A stretch of DNA of 64,000 nt. Source: Hymenopellis radicata (taxonomy: Eukaryota; Basidiomycota; Agaricomycetes; Agaricales; Physalacriaceae). The position numbers and the translations under genes are program-made. Positions 14,444 through 26,639 of this stretch are shown here, one piece after another. Under the pieces are notes generated by a model. That model saw only the letters and a list, made by a program, of their open reading frames with translations. It had not been told where the DNA came from and searched no databases. Location of the stretch: positions 1 to 64,000 of the forward strand of contig JADNRX010000171.1 in assembly GCA_015501595.1 (NCBI GenBank), read 5' to 3'. Every line of letters begins with the position of its first letter. Position 1 is the first letter of the stretch.

Positions 14444-16043
14444 ATCAGGAAATCACAGGATTGGTCTTTCGGGTCGTCTTTCAGGTCTTGCCGAAGACCA
14501 GAAAGACGCGAGGTCTTGTGAAAGCTTGCACAAAATCTTCAGCAGACCAATTTGGTCTTTCGAAAGACAAGATCAGTCTTTAGAAAGATCAGTCGATGTC
14601 TTCATCGGGGTCTTACTTGTGTGCTTTCTACCTACTAATCATGGCCACACAATCAGATTGATTTAAAAAGACATATATTCCAGCTTATCTACATACAAGC
14701 GATACACTACGCAAATATACCACTCAATTGGTCGCAGATGGCCCGTGTCGATTCCGTTGTGAAATCACATCGCGAGGGAAACACACCTAACACGAACGGG
14801 AGGTCAGGAAACAACAGATAGGAAGGGAGAGTCAAGGGAGAGTAGCAAGACTTACCGCTCTGAAAACATACTTTGTGCTTGTTGTCAGCTGGAGAGCCTG
14901 TGATGGCCTGGAACTGGTCAGTAGTCTGACGCGGAATGATGGGACTGGAACATACCCAAGTGCTGTGCTACCAGGGCGGACCTACATTGAGGACGCGTTC
15001 TGTTGTCAGCAAGAAGCTGGACGACGACCGCAGCAAGCATCGACAATGACGGCCTCAGCAGGCACCCGGACAATGCGTACGATCACAGCAGCGTTGCTGA
15101 TGATGACGCCTCGCCACCTGGATGCGGACGACGTGTGCACATAGCAGTCTTCCTCTCACAGTGCGCACACGACGGCATTAGCAAGCACGACCAATGGAGG
15201 GCAGGACATCAACGGGAGGACGACCATATAATAGACCTGGATGTAGCCTAGTGCGAACCTCCAATTCGTGGGTCATTTCTTGCGTTTATAGCTGACGCTT
15301 CTCCCCAGGTCACGGAACGACGCTGCCAAGTCTGTACTGACGAAACAGACCTACACAGTCAATGTTCCATTCCCCTGTGGAACGCGAAAGCAGCACCTCA
15401 GTACGGCGTTTCCCTTGTTGTGTTGACCTAGCGCTGCTCTAGTTGCCTACTTCACCGACGCGACCCTCGACAGCCTCCCACGGTCGACCAGATATCCCAA
15501 CTCCCGAATCTCGCCATCCCCCACGAACACTACCAGACAGACAGCGCGCGCCGTCAAGGGACGCCCAAGCACATCTTCAACGCGGTTCGTCGTCGAGCCG
15601 CAGCTCTTCGTACTCTCGCCTCGAGTACGTACATGCCTCCTATTCTTTTGCCACCTGTCTCTCCACCCCCATCGGCGTATATACATGCAACGGTGACTGC
15701 ACTCTGCGCAATGGCGCAGGGTTGCTAACCTTGTATGAGTAACCGTCGACTGGGGTTGGAGGAGGGAAAGAAAGAAAGACTTGCCGAGCATTAGGCATTT
15801 GAATCTGCTTGAAGTGCCCACGAGTAGTGCTTTAACCACCATAATGTCACAGCCAAGCATGGCTCATCGTTACGGAAGATATGATTACATTTTCAGAAAG
15901 ACCAAGACTAAAAAGATGTTTTACAGGAAGACCAAGACCGGAAAGACCTAATCCAACAGATGGAAAGACCATGAAAGACTTCACTGAGGTCTTTTCCGGT
16001 CTTGGTCTTGCCAGCCGAAAGACCAATCCTCTGTTTTCCTGAT
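14444..16043. mobile_element. 1.6-kb non-autonomous element with ~30-bp TIRs and dense GGTCTTT motifs
   Basis: The end atcaggaaatcacaggattg at 14444 matches the reverse complement of the end at 16043 (aatcaggaaaacagaggatt). TIRs are about 30 bp with roughly three differences, running on into tggtctttcgg on both sides. The outer ~170 bp of each end is packed with GGTCTTT/AAAGACC motifs in both orientations (14461-14620 and 15895-16026), typical of subterminal transposase-binding repeats. No transposase frame is present; internal frames (for example 15003-15251) are short and unrecognised. A target duplication was not evident. It probably depends on a DNA transposon encoded elsewhere. Confidence 0.7.
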
Positions 16044-16228
16044 TGGCATTTCCCAAAGTTTAGTATGTATTCTGTCATAGCTGCATCCTTCAAACTTTTG
16101 ACGGCGTCGTGTATCTGTTCCGTAGGCATGGCTTTCGAGTATAAGAAGGACTCCCAGACGCCTCAAACGACAACTTCCTCAGCAAGGTGCTCAGACAAAG
16201 TTCGCCTCTCATATTTAGTATAACAGAA

Positions 16229-16974
16229 ATGGCTCACCGCAACTCCAACTTGATCATCGACGGGCTGTATCTGGGAAAGTCGGTGTTCCTAGTCTGTTCG
16301 TCTTCGCTCAAAGCTGAACTTGCGCCGTTCTAGCCTGAAAGCAGCCCAGTCGGAGCGCGGTTTGACCGATCACGGCATCACTCATATCCTTTCCGTGTGC
16401 TCTGATCCTATCCCTAATGAAGCGCACCAGTCTGGTATTCGCCACAGGTCAGAAAGACTTAACAAGAACCAAATCCGGAAGACTAACCGTGGCGGATTTG
16501 CGCCAGACGCATCGTGGTTCAAGACGTGAACTACGCAGACTTGTTGATTAAGCTCCCCTCCGCCGTGCAGTTTATCTACGACGCCCTCTCCGCTGGCGGA
16601 ACCATTCTTGTTCACTGCGATACCGGCAATTCTCGCAGTGCCGCGGTCGTGGCGGCCTTCCGTACGCGTCTAACTGTACATGCCGAGTTCTGCGACTAAC
16701 TGAACCTTTCCAGTCATGTGCTGTCACGGAATGAGCTCCGCGAGCGCTCTGGCGCAAATTCGCCAGGGTTAGTCTTCCGGATTTGGTGCTTGTTAAGTCT
16801 TTATGACTCTATTCCTTAGCGCGCGAGACCATCTGGATTCGGCCTGGCTTCCAGCAGCAGCTTGTCCTGTATGAGCTCTGCGAATACAGCCCGAGTCGGC
16901 AGAACGGAATCTATATGAGCTGGAAGGTCCCTCTCGAGCGTCAGCTGGCTGCTGCTGGCTTGCCCATAAACTAG
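16229..16974 (+). CDS. Dual-specificity protein phosphatase
   Basis: A 175-residue small DSP that removes phosphate from Tyr and Ser/Thr of target proteins. Exons: 16229-16278, 16334-16447, 16507-16661, 16714-16767 and 16820-16974; introns are 52-59 bp and the frame is fully intact. The start NLIIDGLYLGN is the usual DSP opening, THILSVCSDPIP the core strand, and HCDTGNSRS (exon 3) the HCxxGxxRS P-loop with catalytic Cys and Arg. The general-acid Asp is probably in VVQDVNYADLL. The C-terminus WIRPGFQQQLVLYE is also standard. Introns 2 and 4 carry the two arms of a 57-bp inverted repeat (separate entry) that flank the catalytic exon. The substrate is unknown. Confidence 0.88.
16448..16807. repeat. 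57-bp inverted repeat in two introns of the phosphatase gene
   Basis: Left arm 16448-16504 fills almost all of intron 2. Right arm 16751-16807 covers the last coding bases of exon 4 and most of intron 4. Aligned as reverse complements they differ at about four of 57 positions. A transcript could fold the arms together with exon 3 and intron 3 in the loop. The arms contain gaaagactt and ccggaagact, resembling the motifs of the element at 14444-16043. Confidence 0.85.
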
Positions 16975-17168
16975 TAACTTGATCACCCTCGGTAGTTTCA
17001 ACACTACGTACTTCATGTCAAAGCCACACTTGGTTTTAGATTATTGCAGCAGATCCAGACAATGTGAGAAATACGTAGTGAAATAAATTATCAATGCTAA
17101 ATGCTACAAATTTTAGTACCCAAAACAACACTAAAAAAGCAGTCCAAATGAACGACACATCTACTTAC

Positions 17169-19984
17169 TCAAAAACCATAACGGAACTTCATGTCACCCA
17201 TCTTCTCCTCTATCTCCTTCAGAGGCATATTCCTCGGCATCCCCACCGTAGCAGCGTATGTCCCCACCAGCTCGTCGCCATGGAATGCCGCCAGCCACGA
17301 ATACACCTCAAACCCACGATGTGGAAGCCCGTACGGTAGCTTCGGAACAAAGAGCCCCGCTATTATACCCAGTGCGAGCACGCTGATAAGGAGCGCTACC
17401 ATGTACACATTGTGTATGCTGGTGCTGGCAAGTACACGATCGGGATACATCCGTGCCACAGTGTCAGCCGAACCGGCTAAATAGGGCAGGAGGTTGGACG
17501 CGTCTGCCAGCGTTCGAGCTTGTGCGAAGTATTCAGCGTTCAATTCCGTGTATCCATATGGACCACTTGATCCCGTAAACGAGACAAGCTGTAATAGCGT
17601 GATGAGATACGGTCTATGCAGTAGAGAAGCGTGGAACGTACAGTGGGAGATGGAACATAAAAGGCATCGCGTCCGTTATCTTTGATCAACTGGTTCACCG
17701 AATTTCCATGCAGGACCGTATACACCCCTGCGAGTGCAGTCGAATTAAGCTTCGTCTTGACGTCAGCCGGCAGACTGCTGCCTTTCTTCTTCTCGAGTGC
17801 GCCGTCCTCCGTCGGCGCATTCATCACCGTGGCGTTCCGTCCAATGATCCCAACGGTGCTCGGCAACCCGACGGTCGAGTTATAAGTCTCCACGATGTAC
17901 GCTTCAAAGAGCTCGAGACAAACGGCGGCGTCATATCCAATGCGAGTGTCCTGTCCATTTACGTCGGGGATGATCTCATCGCTGTATGTCCCAAAAGTCC
18001 CATTTGGCGCGTACGTAGTGTTCAACCGGACCATTACCGATTCGACTGAAATCCACCCAAAGCCTTCCTGACCTACGCGTCACTATGAGTTCGTGTTATT
18101 GTCGGTTATGGAACGACGTACCCATAGTAACAGGATTGCTCTTCATACTGTGTGCTACTCCATTGTCGTAGAAAAGGGCTTAATCGTGTTAGTATCGTTG
18201 AAGGCCAGAGATACGGGAATATCCTCACCACCGAGCGAAATATCATCAAAGTTGATATCTGAGGGCAGTGTGTCTTTCCCGGACATTACTTCGGACGCGT
18301 TCAAGGGCGATTCCCAAATCGTCGGAAGATCCATATTGAATGAAGAGAACAGAGATTGCAGAGTGGATCGCGGTGTGAACATATAAGTCCAGCCAGTCCC
18401 ATTGGCTTTCGGTAAGCTGCAAAAGAAATCAGAGCGAGTCTAATAAGTGCGCAGAGAAACCGACATGTTCACAGCGGGATCCGGAAGCTTCTCGCAGTGT
18501 GTCCTTATTCCCCACCGTGGATATCTGAGTAACGAGCCGGGATTAACTGTTACCGTCGCAGAAACCTCTTTAGTGTCTTGCGCGTCCAATGATGGGGTTG
18601 TTGTCTCCTCTTTGAAGGTACCGAAACCACTCCCTCCTTCCCTGAACTGCGAAGAAATGGCTTCCGAGAAGTATACCATGTCACCTTCCCATGGATATGA
18701 AATTGCGGGAGGAAGCGAACCATGCGTAGAGAAGGGTGCTAGTGTCCATGTGATGGCCCATTGCTAACTTAAGAGTAAGCGCCGCACTGTTCAGTATCAA
18801 CGAAATGCTTACATTTTCAAAGATCTCCGTGAGAGTAGATCCACTCGCGATATCACTTTCAGATAGATCGCCCTTGACAGGTATCTCATAGTAATCGACA
18901 CGTTGGTGCTAGGTGAGAATTGAGAGGCTGGCGTTAGTGCGACAGGTTTCACCACTCACAGAAACATTCGTGTAAATGTTCACGATACGACCAAGAATAA
19001 ACGGCAGCGCTGCGGCCGTTATCACAAGTAACAGAAAGAATGCGATTGCAAGTGACCACGGTCGGGAGCTGATAAAACGCGCTTGAGGTTAGATGAAGGT
19101 TCACTTCGAGAAACATCAATTACGCACTCATATCTCTTTCTGTTCCTCCTTGTCGTACCGGGGTACATCCACCGAGTCCAGAGTAACCGCAGGGCGGAAT
19201 AGACGCTTGTGGGATCCTGAGATGTGGCAGCTAGATCACGGAGGCGTACCCCTGAGGCTTCATCCATACGCGATTGGTGGATAACAGTGGCCCAAGCTGA
19301 GCGCTTATGAGCGAACATGTGGAGGATTTGATGAGTGGGACTCACTGGCAGCCTCGAGGAAAGGTCGCCCGAGGTTAAGGAGACTAAGCCCCAACACGAA
19401 ACCAATGACACCGCATCCAATGGAGACCACAAAACGCGACCAGAAGAGCGATTTATCACGCGCGATTATGACGAAGACGAGGAGAATGGGGTAGGCAAGT
19501 CCAACGAGGAAGACGTGTAAGGCGATTCTTTTCCACTGTGGGTGCTCAAAACTTTGTGCGAACGGCAGTGGGTGACGGGGAGGAGGCTTGGGTATACCAT
19601 TAGGAAAAGCGAAGGGGATGGGGTATTGATGAAGCCGTCGTCCGTCTGTGGCGTGTTGATGAACTGGCCGCCGGGATGGTATCTGAGAGGTTGATAGAGA
19701 GCGTTTGGGTCGAACTGATCATCCGGCCCATAGTACTCTCTGGTGGCCGCTTCGTTGCTTGACAAGGACAAATGGCTTGGGCGGTGTTTGTGTAAGATGC
19801 GCGGACTCGAATTTTGAGACGGTTGTGGCGAAGGGGGATCGTAAAATCTGTTTGGCAACAGTGGTATATCAGTGCTGTTCTTTGCCTCCCGGTTTTCGTA
19901 CGAAGACAGCCGGACAAAAGATGTCGGGCGGGCCGGCGGGATGGATACAGAAGGAGTGCCCTGCAAAAAGGACGCGGCGGACAT
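17169..19984 (-). CDS. Large multi-exon membrane protein of unknown function
   Basis: Not recognised as a named family. Reading downward: a Ser/Pro-rich cytosolic N-terminus (from MSAASFLQG), one or two membrane helices (ALHVFLVGLAYPILLVFVII and CGVIGFVLGLSLLNLG), another helix (LAIAFFLLLVITAAALPFIL), a large lumenal or extracellular region rich in N-x-S/T sites (for example RLNTTYAPNGTF), and a C-terminal helix (VYMVALLISVLALGIIAGLF) before a short tail ending FRYGF. Several short introns are apparent. An in-frame upstream ATG exists at 20005. A one-base correction near 19611 (plus strand) is needed to join the N-terminal domain to the first helix. The topology suggests a fungal-specific surface or secretory-pathway protein. 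Confidence 0.65.
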
Positions 19985-21032
19985 GGGAAGGAGATCGAGC
20001 CACAATCAAGTGGCGATGACCTAGTAGTAGAAGGTGGAGCAAGGGGTCAGTGCTTAGCGCTTAGCGCTTAGCCAAGGCATCACGGCCTATATACATGTCG
20101 CAAGAGAGCCCTGGGGCCTGCACCCTTTGGCGTCTCTTCGAAACAAGCACTGCACCCGGCCCTGCATTTAACCATACGACTGTTATGTCATCGGATAAAA
20201 AAAGGGCAAACGGAGAGGTTGTAGGTGACACTGTACCACCAGAGCGAGACAGAAGCCTGGCGAGCGCAGAAGAGGAGCTATGTGTACTCACCGAGCTGCT
20301 ACAATGAGGAGCACTTCCGACTCAGACTGTTCCTTTCGATCACACTTTCACACGATCTTCATCTGGCCGTCGAGGACCCCGGCATGCTCCCAAGAGGTTC
20401 GTTCCAAAATGGCCTGTTTTGCGCACTTTCTGTCAGGCCCTTAGAGGGCGAATATGTACAATTTCTTGCACAGGGCATCCTTTCCCTGGGCCAAAATGTC
20501 CGACTTTCAGAACGGACCTTCCACCCGACACCCGTGCAATATGACTGCCAGGATGAGCGTACGCGAGCCCATTACAGCTATTCGATCGATGTAGATGGTT
20601 AACAACGGTGTTTAGCAACGTCGCCTCACGTCGCGTCGGGCGAAAGTCGCGTTCGCGGTTGGATATGTCCGACTTTTCAATCGGACCTGTCTACCTGACG
20701 CGGTGTTCTGTACGACAAAAAAATCAGATAGTCATCAAATAGCTAGATAGGCCTTAGATTCGTTGTATAGGAGCCTTATGCATGCTGATGTTTCCAGCAT
20801 GTGCTTGCCAAATAAGCGCCCTAAGGGGACAAGCAATTTCAAAGCTATATTGACGTTGCAGTTGTTCTTGCTTTCTTCACTAGCCTCGTGGGTGCTGCAC
20901 ACCTACCTCATGGCAAGGAGATCGTCGAATCGAAGCATCTGCATCAAAGAAGCCAACTGTTTGGTAAATCATCATACTGTTGACTCAAGGTTAATGGCAT
21001 TGTGTTTTCGACATATGAAGAAGACTTGAGCA
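19985..21032. other. Intergenic; short repeats only
   Basis: No supported gene. A three-copy cttagcg tandem lies at about 20051-20073. Two related ~40-bp segments around gtccgacttt (20488-20530 and 20667-20700) form a diverged direct repeat. Frames at 20225-20602 and 20763-21029 show no family features. Confidence 0.4.
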
Positions 21033-24000
21033 TCACCCGGACACAGTCAAGTTCGTTTGTACAAACGACTCATCACTAGTCCCAATCTTCACAGTAAACC
21101 TTCCTGGCTCTACAAAACCCATCCGCCACTGTACGTCCATACCGCAAGCTGAGAAGAAAAGAACCGGTATCGTCACAGTTTCAGACGCTCCAGCACTGCG
21201 AGTACATGAGAATGCGAAGGAGGAAGATCATCACACGTACGCTATATCAACCTTGGTGAAACCAACCAACTGCTGGTTTCGGTGTAACGATAGAGCTCAC
21301 AACATCCGTGATGTAGACCTGAACAACCTCTTTTCCATCGACGTTTCCGGTGTTATGCACAGTAACAATGACCTCAAAGTCATCACTAGTGCCGATAGTC
21401 GAACTCGACAGGGTGAGATCGGTACTGGTCCGTTGTCAGAAAACTTCGAAATTAGACCGACTGGAAACGTACTAGTTGAACGTTGTATAACTCAGTCCGT
21501 GACCAAAGCTCCATAAAGGAACAGGGCTGTTGAGGACATACTGAAATACTAGGTAAACGCAGTTACACACATAGTAGGGAGAGACCTACCCCATGGCCAA
21601 AACACCAAAGTCCCATCGTCCAGAATATCACCGGCATCGATCGGGTTTGGGCGGGCGCCCTTAAGATAGTTGTAAAACGCCGGCAGAGTGCCCACGTCCC
21701 TTGGGAACGATATGGGCAATTTACCTTTTGCAACGAGATGGTTTATCAGAACTATTGACCATGGCACCCATTGGTACCCCGACGTACCTGAAGGATTGGC
21801 GGCGCCAAAGATGATCTCCGCAATAGCTAGTCCACCAAGCTCTCCTGGGTAGAACTGTTGCAACACAGCATCCGCGTCTAGATGCATTACATGACCATCA
21901 GCACCTCGCCGTGAGTGAAAGCACGCAAATGACTAACGCGCTTGAATCCATGGCTCCGCCACGGGTTTCCCGCTCACTAAGACCACGATCGTCGGCTTCC
22001 CAGTGTCCTTCACGGCCTTGACAAGGTTGAGTTGGGCTCCTACAAGAGCCAGATCAGCAACGTCGACGTGTTCACCAGTCGTCGCATTGACTCCGCTCCA
22101 TAGTCGTGTTTGGTCGAGGGACCATGTCCCTACCTTTGTTTATAATTAGTCCTTTGCGTACAGCGTCTGTAAGCCGCGACCTCGTACTTACGAAGACAAT
22201 GGCCACATCGGAGGCTTCGGCAGCGCCCACGGCGTCTTGGAATCCAGACTCGTCATTTGACCATAACTTACAGCCTTCGGCGTAATGGATGCTGTCTGAT
22301 CCACCAAGGAATTGAGAAAATCCTTCGAGAGGCGAGATCGCATTCAAGTTGGAGTTGAAGAAGACGTAGTCGCCGAACTAGACATGGATATGTCAACCGT
22401 ATGCTACGTAGAACATACGGGAATTGACTGACAGAAACATAGTCCACCAAGGGGCCAATCAGCGCGACATTTGTGTCGGTACTCAGAGGGAGGATGCTAT
22501 CTCGATTTTCAAGAAGAACGATCGATTCGAGTTCTGTGTTGTGTAGGACCTCCATTGTTTCAGGCGTTCGGATCTGCGATGTGACATCTTCATACGGGTA
22601 CGGGCCTAGCGTTGATTGCATGAGCATATAGTCTTTGGAAGGCGCGATGAAGGGGTCATACTTTCGAAGAGTCCAAGAGTGAACTTCGTTCTCAACATAG
22701 TCGCCACAACGCGGTCGAGAGTAGCTTCGTCTACTGTCCCATCATTAACTTGGTCTGAGGAACGACGGTCAGTGACAGTCAAGTAAATTAATAAATCGAG
22801 AGACTTGCCGACTAATGTGAGGTAAGTGTAAGTTCCCCGCCCATTTCGCCACTGAGTGCATTTTCCAAATTGGTTTTGGCGGCGCACTCCCTCGTCTCGC
22901 AAGTGTGATGTAGAGTGATTAGAAGGTCAACGGAACCAGCGTCGGAGGTGACATAATACGGGTAGCCCCATTCTTCACGCAGCTGTTGTTCGTCGTGGAT
23001 CAGTACTATGTATGTGTAGTCACCTAGGTAAACAGCAACGTACAATGTCAACCATGATATCTAGAGCCGTGTTATAAGAAGTTGACTGTAAGAATATATA
23101 GACAACTCACGCTTATCTGCGATTGCCGGAACTCCATCATAGCTGGCATACGAAGTCATGATGCTCAGGCTCTCCAAACACGCTTTTTCGAAGGGAGGCA
23201 GATAAATAGTCCTCAATTCCCTCTCCCCACCCGCAACAGGGGCAAGGTTCAATCCTCCCTGTGGGCTTCCGAACGCCGCAAAATGCTTGCACGTCGCCGC
23301 GACGCGCTTTGTCACAGAGTCGCTGACGTTCCGGCGCGCGCCATTTTGTATGCCACTCACGTAGGCGAGTCCCATCGCGCCAGTAAGGAAAGGGTCTTCT
23401 CCGTAGTTCTCCTCGACGCGTCCCCAGCGAAGTTCGCGGGACATATCCAAGACAGGCGCGAATATATGCGTGATGCCGAAAGGCTCGGCTTCGTTGGATA
23501 TAGCTGCACCGACGGCTTCAATCAAGGACGTGTTGAAGGTGGCGGCAAGACCCAGAGGAGAGGGGAATATCGTTCCGTTGTTGGTGAACCCATGGAGACC
23601 TAAGTGCTGTCAACACTGGACTTTGAATGTGTGTATTTATGTACCTTCACTTTGGAATAAAGCAGGAATACCAAGCGTCGTGTTCTCCATCAAATACCGC
23701 TGCCCGACCTCAATAGCAAAAGCGTATTTTTCCCAGGGCATGGCATACCCAGCCCAAATTGAACCGCCCTTCAGACGCATCATTTCTTCCAGCCCAGTTT
23801 GGTTGAATGCTAGAGTGTCGTCGAGAGGGTCAGAGGCGTTCACAATCCACCCATTTATATCGCCTTGAATTCTGTGTTGCAATGAGGAAAGGATATGAAG
23901 AGCAAACAGAATACCCACATTTGTGCAACCTTTTCCTCTAGTGTCATCCGCGGTAACAAGTCATTAACACGGTCTTCAATGTTCGCTGTCGGGTCTTTGT

Positions 24001-24103
24001 ACAGAGGCGTAGATCCATCTTCGTTCATCGCGCGAGAGGCAACATCCGGGCTGGCGGCCCATGCCTTGCTGAGTAGCAAACATGAAAAGAAAGGAACGAG
24101 CAT
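21033..24103 (-). CDS. Secreted GH3 glycoside hydrolase (beta-glucosidase type)
   Basis: It releases terminal beta-linked sugars outside the cell. Signal peptide MLVPFFSCLLLSKAWA, then NDLLPRMTLEEKVAQM, IPALFQSEGLHGF, HIFAPVLDMSRELRWGRVEE and VAATCKHFAAFG of the GH3 barrel. The segment WGYPYYVTSDAGSVDLL holds the nucleophile Asp. The second domain has ESIVLLENRDSILPL and NVALIGPLVDY. The C-terminal fibronectin-III-like domain ends VQWRMGFVEPGRFTVKIG. The gene has many short introns. Start 24103 is preferred to the upstream in-frame ATG at 24133 because a TATAAAA box at 24138-24144 would lie only five bases from 24133. One frame break seems likely near 22660. Whether glucose or xylose is preferred cannot be told. 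Confidence 0.87.
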
Positions 24104-24137
24104 TGGGTATGAAAGTCGGAGAAATAAGATCACGAAG

Positions 24138-24144
24138 TTTTATA
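24138..24144 (-). promoter_or_regulatory. TATA box of the GH3 gene
   Basis: Reads TATAAAA on the minus strand, 35 bp upstream of the ATG at 24103. It decides against the upstream ATG at 24133. Confidence 0.5.
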
Positions 24145-25091
24145 CGCCCACCATGACCGAGAGAGGTACGGCGGCCAAGGTCTCAATTCTGGGATTTCCA
24201 TGTCGATTCTTGAGGCAGCTGACTGGCGGAAGTGTGTTCTCCTTCACATTCCAATTGATTATGCGGCCCGACGACGGACCTCCGATGATTCACCGTCGTG
24301 TTATTCGTCAAGAGCGGCATACTGTAGGATAGGGACTAGAGGATAGTCCGAAGAATGGTCGAAAGTTGCTCTGCCACGTTCAAGGAACTCGCCAACTCGC
24401 GTGTTTATGCTCCCCAATCTCCGTCTTCTGTCGCGTTGTCGAGACAGGCGGGCGGTGCTAGTAGAAGATCAAAGAAGTCTAAATCACAGCAGCCGACTGG
24501 ACCATGACATAGAGCAGGTCACCTTCTGATCCAAAAACCCAGGCTGGAAAAAGTCCGGAGACTAGAAAATCGCGGGTACTATGAGTGGGTTTGTGGGTTT
24601 GAAAACACTAGGGTGAAGCCCAATAACAAGACTCGACAACGTCGCAGTTGACTCCTGTTAATAGGATGCTGGTAGTACTGAGAGATGACAGCTACACTAG
24701 AATGAAAAACGTTCAACGCTGAAGGATCAACGTTGCAACGGTGAATGATCCGGAAAACCGGAAGTGGCGGCCCGCGGTAGCTGTGGCGTTTGTTCATGCA
24801 TTAGTACTGCAGCTTCGAGAATAGACACCTTACTGATCAATAAGGCGCTGATTCTGTCGTGATTATGGCGGTATGCACCGTAAGCTCTCTAAAATTACAG
24901 CCACTGTTATGGCTGGTGTGAAGGAGACCATACATTCATGCCGAGGGACATTCTGAAGGCAATGCGTTTTGATACCAGATCTAGATAGTACAGGAAAAAG
25001 CTCAGTACATCTCACTACATAATTACATCATTCTAGATCTACTAGCGTCCATTTTGCGTAACGAGTGGTATTGGGGTCTGATCAACTTGAA
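24145..25091. other. Intergenic, no supported gene
   Basis: It holds the upstream region of the GH3 gene and the 3' flank of the next membrane protein. The only frames are short (72 codons at 24579-24797 minus) and featureless. Confidence 0.45.
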
Positions 25092-26077
25092 CTAAATAGA
25101 GTCCGAGTCCTGCGCGTACTGCTTGACCAGCTGCGATTTCGGCGGCACGAGCCCAGGCGCACAATACAGCACACGGCGAGGACCTCTGGGATCGCCACGA
25201 GGGGGTACCAGTAGTGTTCGTCAGTCGACGTTTTCATGTCGTTGATCGTGACCGCGAGGAACAGTTCTCGAATGAGAAGCAACACAGCAATGGCGCCGAG
25301 GATGAAGGAGCCGTGCTGCACGCCGAGCGAGTGGTCAACCGGCGGGAAGTGCCTCGCGTCTAGAGGACCAAGGATTAATCAGATTCCATCCACGTTTGAT
25401 TAAGAGTAGAAGAAAAGACGTACATGCTGATTCATTGAGAATCAACTTCACCGTCAGGTAGACCTGCACGCCGGTGAGGACCAGGAAGACGATCACGCTG
25501 GCTTGTCTGAGAACGGACGAGCTCGAATCGCCCTCCGAGGACGAAGTAATGCCCGCGATGCCTAATGCGACGCCTGCAGTGAGGATGAGTCTGAACAGCT
25601 TGCGCGTTCGGGCGATGCGATCTATGATGTTCCCGCTCTTTGCTTCTGGTATGGCTAGGAGGTCGCCACTATCAATATACCGAATTAGCGAAAGACAAGA
25701 GAAAGAGAAGAGAGGATGCTCACCGATCCATCACCAATGTATACGCCGAGTACAACAGCCCAAAGAAGCCTATACCGAATAGGACTTGGTCTGCGATCAG
25801 CACGCTCTGGTTCGTCGCAGCGGACTCGACGTCGATTTCGACGGCGCGTATTATGAAGCCGGCGACGCGTGCTAAGCGGATGGATTCAGTAAACGACGCG
25901 ATAGAGAAGAAGGTGACGTACTCAAGCAGAATATAGACAGCGAGGTGTACACACTAGTGCGCGCGATAATGGATTTGAATATGAAGAATCCCAAGAGCGG
26001 GATGTAGACGATGGCGAATACGATGGCAGCAGCCAGCGAGCTGTAGCCGTATGCTTCTGCGTAGTTTATGGAGCCAT
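25092..26077 (-). CDS. Multi-pass membrane protein, fungal 7-TM type (DUF7702-like)
   Basis: The protein has about seven hydrophobic helices: LAAAIVFAIVYIPLLGFFIF, then VHLAVYILLEYVTFFSIASF, VLFGIGFFGLLYSAYTLVMD, LFRLILTAGVALGIAGI, SVIVFLVLTGVQVYLTVKLI and FILGAIAVLLLIRELFLAV, ending PGLVPPKSQL. This resembles a basidiomycete family I recall as DUF7702; its function is unknown. The start is taken at 26077 (MAP then NYAEAYGYSS) because a TATATATA box at about 26145-26152 lies 70 bp upstream, so the ATG at 26211 would be outside the transcript. This start needs one base restored in the GG at 26070-26071. The C-terminus needs another near 25170. A decayed paralog lies at 26640-27660. Confidence 0.65.
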
Positions 26078-26223
26078 GAAGAAGGATGCGTTGTTGGGAA
26101 GATAGTGAATGAGAGACGATAAGACCAAAGATTTCTCGCTGCCCTGTATATATACCGGTTGCAGGCTAAATACAAACCATACAGCATGAGCGAGCCGCCG
26201 GATTGTATCATTGTTAACTCCTT

Positions 26224-26270
26224 GTCCTATTTTTAGACACTCCGTTAGGCGGTGAGTCTAAAAATAAGAC
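26224..26270. repeat. Short hairpin, 15-bp arms
   Basis: Bases 26224-26238 (gtcctatttttagac) and 26256-26270 (gtctaaaaataagac) are inverted with one mismatch and a 17-bp spacer. It sits upstream of the 7-TM gene. It could be a transposon-end relic or a transcript hairpin. Confidence 0.55.
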
Positions 26271-26639
26271 TCGATATCGGATTGGCTGTGGTGTTCAAAA
26301 AATTCTCACTATACCTGGAAAGAAAGCCCCCGTAAGTTTGAAAACGTTCACTCTACTGGAAATGACGCGCTTATATGCACTGTGTACCCGTGTAGCGGTC
26401 GATGTTGGGCAACGAGCTTGGTTTGAGCCATTCCCAGGATCTCCGACGGAATTGCGGCGGAGATGAAGCTTTGAAATTTGAAGTGTTACAAGTGCTGTGT
26501 TGGGGTAGATCCAACGTAGATCCTCGCGCTAATCGGAATCCTCTTAAAAAGCAATTGTCAGCGCCGGTTGAAGGTTTTAGACTCGTGAGAAAGACGACAC
26601 CATTTGATATACGATATGTACATCCAAGTTCCGACTACT

